Assembly: GCA_024233865.1 (NCBI GenBank)
Contig: JACKPA010000008.1
Location: 206,501-270,500 of the forward strand
Origin: Leptospiraceae bacterium
GTDB taxonomy: Bacteria; Spirochaetota; Leptospiria; Leptospirales; Leptospiraceae
Reading direction: 5' to 3'
Length of the DNA: 64,000 nt
Shown piece by piece: positions 10,269 through 16,667 of the stretch. A model generated the notes under the pieces. The model was not told where the DNA came from. It was given only the letters and a program-made list of their open reading frames with translations, and made no database searches. Positions within the stretch are counted from its first letter, which is position 1; every line of letters starts with the position of its first letter. The position numbers and the translations under genes are program-made.

Positions 10269-10643
10269 ATGCCAACAATTAACCAGTTAATCAGACATGG
10301 AAGGAAACAACAAAGAAGGAAAACAAAATCACCAGCTTTGAAAGCCTGCCCACAAAGGAGAGGTGTATGCACTAGAGTGATGACATTTACACCCAAAAAG
10401 CCTAATTCAGCTTTGAGGAAGGTTGCAAGAGTTCGGTTGTCAACTGGAATAGAGGTAACAGCGTATATACCAGGAGAAGGTCATAATTTACAAGAGCACA
10501 ATGTTGTGTTGATACGTGGTGGAAGGGTGAAAGATTTACCGGGGGTTAGATACCATATAATTCGGGGAACTTTGGACACTCTAGGTGTGGATAAAAGAAG
10601 AAAAGGTCGTTCCAAATATGGAGCAAAAAGACCTAAGGCGTAA
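10269..10643 (+). CDS. rpsL: Ribosomal protein S12
   Basis: Small-subunit protein of the decoding centre, 124 residues, typical length. The conserved loops TPKKPNSALRK and GGRVKDLPGVRYH are intact, with Lys at both positions (43 and 88 in E. coli numbering) where changes give streptomycin resistance. Two ATGs lie 4 bases apart (10265 and 10269); only the second is in frame, after AAAGGAAAGGAA. It is followed 15 bases later by rpsG, as in the str operon. Confidence 0.98.
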   Translation: MPTINQLIRHGRKQQRRKTKSPALKACPQRRGVCTRVMTFTPKKPNSALRKVARVRLSTGIEVTAYIPGEGHNLQEHNVVLIRGGRVKDLPGVRYHIIRGTLDTLGVDKRRKGRSKYGAKRPKA

Positions 10644-10658
10644 TTAGAGGGAATTGCT

Positions 10659-11132
10659 ATGTCAAGAAGAAGATCAAAATTAGAACCAAGAACTATGGCA
10701 CCGGACATTAAGTATGGTGATCCAGTCATAACTAAATTTATTAACTGTTTAATGTATAGCGGGAAAAAAAGTGTAGCAGAGAGCATTTTTTATGACGCTA
10801 TGGAAATTGTGAAAACAAAAACAAATTCCGAACCTTACGAAGTATTCAAAGAAGCTCTAAGCAATGTAAAACCGGAAGTCGAAGTAAAATCCAGAAGAGT
10901 AGGGGGAGTAACATACCAAGTCCCTATCGAAGTTCGCCCTGAAAGAAAAATGGCTTTGGGTATAAAATGGATTATTAAATATTCCAGAGCGAGAAATGAA
11001 AAGTCTATGAGTGCAAAACTCGCTGGCGAGATATTAGAAGCACATAAGGGTACAGGAGCTTCTATTAAGAAGAAAGAAGATATTAGAAAAATGGCTGAGG
11101 CGAACAAAGCGTTTAGTCATTATAGATGGTAG
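10659..11132 (+). CDS. rpsG: Ribosomal protein S7
   Basis: S7 nucleates assembly of the small-subunit head. The 157-residue protein starts MSRRRS and contains the family segments DPVITKFINCLMYSGKKS, SRRVGGVTYQVPIEVRP and the C-terminal KMAEANKAFSHYRW. AGAGGGAATTGCT precedes the ATG. In many bacteria fusA and tuf follow; here the next 230 bases are non-coding and the accessory island begins, so the str operon is split at this point. Confidence 0.98.
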   Translation: MSRRRSKLEPRTMAPDIKYGDPVITKFINCLMYSGKKSVAESIFYDAMEIVKTKTNSEPYEVFKEALSNVKPEVEVKSRRVGGVTYQVPIEVRPERKMALGIKWIIKYSRARNEKSMSAKLAGEILEAHKGTGASIKKKEDIRKMAEANKAFSHYRW

Positions 11133-11140
11133 GCAAATTC

Positions 11141-11205
11141 TTCGACCCGGTTGTTGAGCGAAGTCGAAACATATGGATAAACACCGAGATAGATAAATCG
11201 GTGTT
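11141..11205 (+). repeat. Two inverted repeats after rpsG
   Basis: TTCGAC (11141-11146) and GTCGAA (11163-11168) form a short imperfect stem of the kind often seen in dispersed palindromic repeats. Just after it, AACACCGA (11180-11187) pairs perfectly with TCGGTGTT (11198-11205) around a 10-base loop. No T-run follows, so this is at best a weak or factor-assisted terminator for the rpoBC-rpsLG transcript. It marks the boundary between the core genes and the island. Confidence 0.5.
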
Positions 11206-11384
11206 GTCTGTGGTTGATTGTTGGAGATGATGTAGGAGTTCATTACGGTAAGTTAAAGCAATTTTGGAAGGTTGTAATAAAAATAGTTAAAGAACTTAAT
11301 GTTCTAAACGAATACCAAGCCAGGAAAGTGATTTCAGCACTACGCTGAATCAAAAAAAACGATGTGAACGTAATAGGAGTTACT

Positions 11385-11633
11385 ATGCAAAATGCTTATA
11401 TTTTGACTGGATTTCTTAAAAGTCCAAATCTAATAGAGCTTGATGAATCATTGTCTTTTTCATTCCAAAAGGTTAGGATTATTGTAGAACCATTGCAAAT
11501 CATATATAGAAAAAAATCTTTATTGAAAACGCTTGAGACAATTCAAAATAGACAAAAAAGTAGAAATTATATCCCACAGTTAAAAGAAGAAGTTGATAAA
11601 TATATTACGGAATTAAGGGGAAGCTGGGATTAA
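11385..11633 (+). CDS. Antitoxin-like protein, VapB partner
   Basis: An 82-residue protein starting MQNAYILTGFLKSPNLIELD. The start is chosen because AGGAG sits five bases before the ATG at 11385; an upstream in-frame start at 11364 lacks this. The N-terminal half (short strands with SPNLIELDESLSFSFQKVRIIVEPL) resembles small beta-rich antitoxins of PIN-toxin pairs, and the C-terminal half is helical and charged. One base after its stop lies the start of a truncated PIN-toxin reading frame, the arrangement expected of a VapBC operon. The family assignment is by eye and moderate. Confidence 0.55.
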   Translation: MQNAYILTGFLKSPNLIELDESLSFSFQKVRIIVEPLQIIYRKKSLLKTLETIQNRQKSRNYIPQLKEEVDKYITELRGSWD

Positions 11634-11634
11634 A

Positions 11635-11691
11635 TTGAAATACTATTTAGATAGTTCCATAGTTATTTTTTGTAATGAAATTTTATTTTAA
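11635..11691 (+). pseudogene. VapC (PIN toxin) N-terminal remnant
   Basis: From a TTG at 11635 the frame reads KYYLDSSIVIFCNEILF and then stops. This is the classic start of a PIN-domain toxin, where the first conserved Asp follows a YLD-type strand. The remaining roughly 110 residues, including the other catalytic acids, are missing. The remnant runs into the end of the opposite-strand gene at 11683. The toxin is therefore dead while its antitoxin-like partner is still intact. Confidence 0.55.
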
Positions 11692-12342
11692 CTTTATACC
11701 GAATTTTTCAAGTAAAATGGTAGATTGTTCCTTTGACATTATATTATTTTTATAAATTGTGTTTAAGTTGTCAAGGATATAGTCATGATAAAGAGAAAAC
11801 AAAGCAAGTGCTCTTTCTATAGCCAAGGCACCTTCATCTTCATAATCAAACCATTCTGATGATTTAATTGAGGCCTCTACATAGTTTATAAAAGTAAGCG
11901 TTGGGTCGATTATCTCTGCTGGGGCTTTCATTAGTGATTTTACTAGAGGGTCATTAATATCATTTTGTTTAATATAAACTGTTCTGGGGTTTTTGATGTT
12001 TCCAATTTCTATTTTTTCACCTACTAGTTCGATCAATATATTGAAACTTGGATGGTAAAAACGAAATGAGAAATTATCTTTTTGGTAAAACCCGATCTTT
12101 AAAAGTATTTCAGAAAATATATCAGTGTCTCGTGAAACGAAATCAGTATCAGTAGAGCCTATAGTGCGCGACCAGTAAGCAGCAGATTGACCTCCAACTA
12201 GGATACAAGATAAATTATATTTTCTCAAAATTGAAGAAAATACAATTGCTACTGCTAAGTGCAGCGCTTCAGGATCATCAGCAAAATGATCACTTAGCTT
12301 AGATAGGGCTGAGACGAGGTCTTGATGAATATCTTCTGTCAC
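11683..12342 (-). CDS. Nucleotidyltransferase-fold protein
   Basis: A 219-residue protein with the mark of minimal nucleotidyltransferase-like proteins: CILVGGQSAAYWSR followed by TDTDF at residues about 47-75, matching the hGGxA...DxDh pattern of the DNA polymerase beta superfamily. Proteins of this kind include antitoxin-like AbiEii/DUF6036 relatives and MNT-type toxins. The rest is mostly helical. Its start overlaps the end of a small upstream gene on the same strand by 44 bases, so the two are likely translated together. No substrate can be inferred. Confidence 0.55.
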   Translation of the reverse strand: MTEDIHQDLVSALSKLSDHFADDPEALHLAVAIVFSSILRKYNLSCILVGGQSAAYWSRTIGSTDTDFVSRDTDIFSEILLKIGFYQKDNFSFRFYHPSFNILIELVGEKIEIGNIKNPRTVYIKQNDINDPLVKSLMKAPAEIIDPTLTFINYVEASIKSSEWFDYEDEGALAIERALALFSLYHDYILDNLNTIYKNNIMSKEQSTILLEKFGIKLK

Positions 12343-12478
12343 GATCCAATTTTTCTTGGCAACGTTTTGATTCCTCTTTGGAAGAACGTAATTTTTTCCG
12401 TTTATTGTAACCAGCTAAAAGTATTGGTAGTGCTTTTTCACGAGCCTCTTGAAAGGATATTCTTTTAGGATTTTTCAT
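12299..12478 (-). CDS. Small basic protein upstream of nucleotidyltransferase
   Basis: A 59-residue, Lys/Arg-rich protein beginning MKNPKRISFQEAREKALPIL. The ATG at 12478 is chosen over one 21 bases upstream because AGAGAGA precedes it at good spacing. It overlaps the nucleotidyltransferase gene by 44 bases. Small charged genes overlapping a nucleotidyltransferase are common in toxin-antitoxin pairs, but no family was recognised. The last dozen residues (DRDRRYSSRPRLSPI) lie within the overlap. Confidence 0.45.
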   Translation of the reverse strand: MKNPKRISFQEAREKALPILLAGYNKRKKLRSSKEESKRCQEKLDRDRRYSSRPRLSPI

Positions 12479-12750
12479 TTGTATCTCTCTTATGTTCAAG
12501 GTATAGATAAATATAAAGAATGGTCAAGTATTTTAGATAGTAATGCTGCTATTCACGATAAAAAAAATACTGTTTTGAACCATTGCAAAAAAGTATATGA
12601 AAGGAAATTCATATACTCAATAAAATCAAGGATTTACTTATGTTTATGGTAAATATTCCATAAATAAGTCTTTAAGCTCCTTTACATAACAGGAAAGGCG
12701 TGAATTATGTCTCATTTAAAAAGCAGAGACTATTGGGGATGGTAACGATT

Positions 12751-13005
12751 TCAGATAGCACTTATTTGCCTTTGAAGTTCGGTTTCCGTTAATTCATCGA
12801 AGCAAGATACTTTGTATTTAGCCAGCATCTCGATAAAATCTATCCTATGTATACCGAGTATTTTTGCTCCCACGCTCGATGAAACTTTTCCTAATTCATA
12901 AAGTTTTATAAGTGCCATTTTTTTTATTTCAAAAACGAATTCTACTTCATCCAGTTTTAGACTCAAAGCAAGAAAGGAAGGGAAATCTACTTTTAATGTA
13001 TCCAT
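12751..13005 (-). CDS. UPF0175 family antitoxin, first copy
   Basis: An 84-residue protein of the UPF0175 type: MALIKLYELGKVSSSVGAKILGIHRIDFIEMLAKYKVSCFDE, a helix-turn-helix-like core that in this family usually serves as antitoxin to a PIN-fold DUF3368 toxin. The toxin normally follows with a small overlap. Here the 50 bases after the stop, read in the overlapping frame, give EIVTIPNSLCFLNET and then a stop, which may be a decayed DUF3368 start. No intact partner is present. Confidence 0.75.
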   Translation of the reverse strand: MDTLKVDFPSFLALSLKLDEVEFVFEIKKMALIKLYELGKVSSSVGAKILGIHRIDFIEMLAKYKVSCFDELTETELQRQISAI

Positions 13006-13248
13006 TAGAATTTTACCTATATACCATGATTAGAGTGATTTACATGCTTAGGTTTGCTTGAATTTAGAAATTGATCAACTGTTTTATTGCGGTTTTATCG
13101 AAAAAGTGGGATTTCGTCAAAAATTCCCGTTTGTAAAACTAAAACCTCATATATAATTTTTTATAAAACCGCTTGACAATTTATTTCATTATTTTAGGAA
13201 AACCGGTTTTTTTATTGAATAAAACATTGGTTGTTATCCAATATAAAC

Positions 13249-14012
13249 ATGGCAGAAGAAATTAATAACCCACACAATGCCTTTGTTGTCAGCATTTTAA
13301 AACAAAAAAAATATGCGATCCAATTCCTATCCCAGGTATTGCCTAAAACCATTTCCAATAATCTTGATTTTGGAAAGCTCACACTCGAAGATACCTCTTT
13401 TATAAGCGGAAAATTCAAAGAATTCTTTTCCGATATTCTATTTCAGATACCGTTCAAAAAGGCGAATTATTGGAGTTAGGAAAAGAGGTTTTTACATCTC
13501 AAGATGGTTTGGATTTATTGAAGAAGTTGTTGGTGTATGCCTTTAGTGTAAATGATATGGATTCTCAAAAAGTAAAGGAAATTCTAAAAAGGACAGTATC
13601 AGAAGAAAGGAGTGAAGAAGTTATGACAACAGCACAAAGACTTAGGACCGAGGGAAAAATTGAAGGAAAAATCGAGGGAAAAATTGAAGGTGAAACCAAG
13701 GGAAAAATTGAGGGGAAAATCGAAGGTTTTAAGGATGGAAAATTAGAAAGTGCGTTTACTCTATTGAATATGGGAATATCAGAGAACATAGTTCTCCAAG
13801 CAACAGGTCTGAAAAAAGCAGATTTGCGGAAATATGGCATCCAAATCGGACCGAAGTATGGTTTACTACAGGTCAAACGCTCAAGACGCAAGTCAATTTT
13901 AAACACAGTATTAAAAATGAGAAAGCATGGGATGGAAACAGCATCTATCGCAGAAGTCAGTGAGTTGAATGAAAAATGGTTAGAGAGATTTTTCAAGAAA
14001 GCAAAGGTGTAA
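13249..14012 (+). pseudogene. Rpn-type nuclease gene, internally deleted
   Basis: The first frame (from ATG 13249) encodes the usual N-terminus of Rpn / PD-(D/E)XK-nuclease family transposase proteins (MAEEINNPHNAFVVSILKQ ... FKEFFSDILFQIPF). It stops at 13477. The C-terminal third continues in another frame from about 13450 (DTVQKGELLELGKEVF ... helix and a helix-turn-helix-like end, to 14012). The central roughly 100 residues, which should carry the catalytic E-x-K, are missing. Rpn proteins promote recombination in E. coli; this copy is inactive. Confidence 0.75.
13650..13727 (+). repeat. Tandem 12-base repeat coding for EGKI units
   Basis: Six to seven near copies of a 12-base unit encode EGKIEGKIEGKIEG followed by variant units inside the C-terminal part of the Rpn remnant. 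Repeat number can change without altering the frame. A comparable but longer repeat sits in the Rpn-like gene at 21811-22788. Confidence 0.85.
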
Positions 14013-14904
14013 TCTTAACCTAGGTTAAATTATACAAATGTCTTAAGTTGACAGAAACAAAGCGATGCATTGAGTTCGAAGTGTAGCAGAGTATCCAAGT
14101 TACTGCATATCGAAGTGACAAATAGCTTTGCTTTAGGTGATTTATGGGAAAAACTACCAATATACATTTTAAAACCGCTAAAAACGCTTGAGTTCATCGC
14201 CAAGAACGCAAAGATTATATTTTACATCCTTGTTATCCTTTTCGCATACTTAGCAAACTTTGCGGTTATCACTTGCAACATGGTATGTTCTTTTTAAGTA
14301 TTCACCTAACTTGCCAAAACAGGGAAGATTTTTTATACCTGAAAATGTATAAGATTCCTTACTAAGGAGCATACCCATCTTTAACTGAAGATCATTTGAT
14401 CGTCAACTGAATATTAGATCACTCCTCAGTATAAAAAAATTAAATCGGTTGGTATAAAATTTAAGAGAAAATCAAAACAAATGCTATATATTCTTGCAAC
14501 GGAATTTCCATGAAAATTCTTACCTCCTCATGTTCATTTCAACGGCTATTTTGAGGAGTAAGATGCACACGGACGGACGTGTCCCTAAGAAAACTGGTAT
14601 GTTCATTCCAAGAATTCACCTTAGGTCGTTTTCAATATGTGCTAGCTTGGAAATTGCACTTCTCAACGACCGTTTTAAATCCGAAAACCACTCTGTTTTG
14701 TGTATAATCACTCATTTCAGCTACACTTAGGTGAGCGAACTGGTTGCTTGATTGAGAGAGTATTTACATTTTTTGTATATTTTTTTCTCAAACCACTTGA
14801 CAATGGTCTTTCATTATTTTTCTGTTTAAAAAACGAGTGGATTTTTACAAATTCCATTGGTTTTGTCCTTTTGTGAATGTTTTTTTCGGGAGAGTCGAAT
14901 AGGA
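14013..14904. other. 892-base non-coding stretch
   Basis: No convincing gene on either strand. It holds an inverted repeat (CTCCTCA at 14524-14530 with TGAGGAG at 14552-14558) and a small palindrome GATCATTTGATC near 14390. Towards the end is a TTGACA box (14797-14802) set in about 100 bases that resemble the leader of the Rpn remnant around 13173. The last part should carry the promoter of the gene cluster that starts at 14905. Open frames here have no ribosome binding sites and look random. Confidence 0.6.
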
Positions 14905-16335
14905 ATGTCAAAAATAGCAAGAGCAAAGAAAGATAAAGACGGAAAGTTTGGATATGTGAATGAGGATTACAAGCCAATAACAGAATTTGAATATGATTAT
15001 GTCTATAATTTTGTTGATGGACATGGTGTTGTGTATAAAAATAAAAAGTATAGTGTAATTGACTCTGCCATAAAAGAGGTTCTTTCACCACAAACCGTAA
15101 ACCCTGCAAATATGGATATTGGTGACGAATATGACAATCTCACCGGAAACCATAAAAGTTTGATAACCTACCACAAAAGCCATGCTCGTGAGTTCGTTGG
15201 AACAACGAATTGGTATTCTGTTCGATATGATAAAGAAAGTAAAAAGTTTGTGATTTTTCCTGAGTTTGCTCATGTGAAGGATGAAGATTATCCAAAACCT
15301 GCGGAGTATGAAGCGAAAGGGTTTAGGTTTGTTGGACCGTGGGTGGGTGAAGCTATTCTTTTTAAAGTTGCTTTTATGAGTGGTGGTATCGCAGAAATTA
15401 CATTTACTGATAAGGACAAAGATTTTGAAAAAGAAATTTTAAAGCTATTGTACATCGAATTATTTTTGGATCTGGATATTCAAAAAATTCATGTAATTCA
15501 ATCTTCTTTTATAAAAAAGAAGGAAATTAAAATATCTGATCTGGAAAAAGAAATTGATTTTGATCTTAAAAAGGATTTGGAAGGTATTCTCAATCGTATT
15601 ATTGAAAAGATTCGGGAAAACCATAAGAAAGAAATTCGAGAACTAAAACTAAGAATTGATAATAATGATATATCAATCGGAGGATTCCTTGATGAAGAAT
15701 TTTATATCTCAATGAAGATTGATAATAAACAAAAGTCAGCTGATATATCTTTTGAAGTTCCAGATGGATTAGTTGGAACTGGTTTTATTAGATATATATT
15801 TAAGATATTGTATTTTGCATCTAAATACAAAAAGTTAGATGAAATAACAATAAAAGATGCTGTTGGATATTGGTGGGCAGTACTGGGCAGTAAGGCTAGT
15901 ATAGAAGATATTCGGAGAATTTTAAAAGAGAATCGCGATGAACTTGAACATGGGATATTTGTTTATGAAAGTCGGGAGTGTCAAATAGAGGACAAGGTAA
16001 AACGACTGAATGATAGAGAATCAGTATTAACTGTAGATGATCTGGATGAAATTGATGAATACGTTAATACAAGAGAGGATGAGGGATTTGATGATATTGA
16101 AATGAATTATTTTGCACAAGAAGATCATAAATATGGAGAAGCGTTTTTAGTAGAAAAGAAATGGAATGCAATATTTGATTTGTCTGTACCTATGCTTGAG
16201 TTGTTTGACGAAAGAGGCTTGAAGGTGATTGAAGATCATCTTTTAAGGTTAGCCAAGGATATTAATAAGAAAAAAATAAGTGTTGAGTTTGAGAAAAGTG
16301 AAGCAGGCATAAAATCTGTTAAAATAGGTTCTTAG
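14905..16335 (+). CDS. WG-repeat-like protein, first gene of unknown cluster
   Basis: A 476-residue protein that I do not recognise as a whole. The start at 14905 is preferred over an ATG 48 bases upstream because GGGAGAG precedes it and the sequence only becomes protein-like there. Residues about 10-50 (DKDGKFGYVNEDYKPI, then YDYVYNFVDGHGVVYKNKKY) resemble WG beta-repeats. The middle is Lys/Glu-rich and helical, and a GYWWAVLGSKAS segment is followed by an acidic stretch. No catalytic motif or signal peptide is visible. It is followed 32 bases later by a small gene and then the 885-residue gene, all with their own ribosome binding sites, so a single operon is likely. Confidence 0.6.
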   Translation: MSKIARAKKDKDGKFGYVNEDYKPITEFEYDYVYNFVDGHGVVYKNKKYSVIDSAIKEVLSPQTVNPANMDIGDEYDNLTGNHKSLITYHKSHAREFVGTTNWYSVRYDKESKKFVIFPEFAHVKDEDYPKPAEYEAKGFRFVGPWVGEAILFKVAFMSGGIAEITFTDKDKDFEKEILKLLYIELFLDLDIQKIHVIQSSFIKKKEIKISDLEKEIDFDLKKDLEGILNRIIEKIRENHKKEIRELKLRIDNNDISIGGFLDEEFYISMKIDNKQKSADISFEVPDGLVGTGFIRYIFKILYFASKYKKLDEITIKDAVGYWWAVLGSKASIEDIRRILKENRDELEHGIFVYESRECQIEDKVKRLNDRESVLTVDDLDEIDEYVNTREDEGFDDIEMNYFAQEDHKYGEAFLVEKKWNAIFDLSVPMLELFDERGLKVIEDHLLRLAKDINKKKISVEFEKSEAGIKSVKIGS

Positions 16336-16367
16336 AATTAAATAATATAAATTGTTGAGGTGAGAAA

Positions 16368-16652
16368 ATGAAAAATGATGTAAGTAAAGATTTTCAGGAG
16401 ATTAAACCTAGCCAAATAAGAACAATTGTGAATAAAACACATGACCTTGTTGGAGAACGATTAAGCCGTACGGAAATATTTGATAAGTTAGAAGAAAGTA
16501 ACTATGATGCTAAAACTATTAAAAAAATAGTAAATCGGTATTTCCATGTGGTTTATGCAGAGGGAAAGGCTACGAAAAAACTAGATGATAGTATTGAAAA
16601 ATTAATACAAGTTAAAAAGAAAGAATACGAAGAATATGCGAAAAATGATTAA
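16368..16652 (+). CDS. Small helical protein in unknown cluster
   Basis: A 94-residue, highly charged, all-helical protein (MKNDVSKDFQEIKPSQIRTI ...). The segment LSRTEIFDKLEESNYDAKTI could be a helix-turn-helix, and the C-terminal half looks like a coiled coil. TTGAGGTGAGAAA precedes the ATG. It sits between the WG-like gene and the large nuclease-like gene with gaps of 32 and 15 bases, so it is probably a regulator or a small subunit of whatever the neighbours build. No family recognised. Confidence 0.6.
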   Translation: MKNDVSKDFQEIKPSQIRTIVNKTHDLVGERLSRTEIFDKLEESNYDAKTIKKIVNRYFHVVYAEGKATKKLDDSIEKLIQVKKKEYEEYAKND

Positions 16653-16667
16653 TTAAGGATGTAAGAG

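Noticed and set aside
11133..11384. Missing fusA/tuf as evidence of a disrupted str operon
   Set aside because: Many bacteria have rpsLG apart from fusA-tuf, so the absence alone does not show that the island broke an operon.
12449..12652. 67-codon plus-strand frame
   Set aside because: Opposite the start of the small basic gene, without ribosome binding site or family features.
14070..14297. 75-codon frame with a hydrophobic end
   Set aside because: No ribosome binding site, unconvincing amino-acid composition, and it lies in a stretch that looks like degraded spacer.
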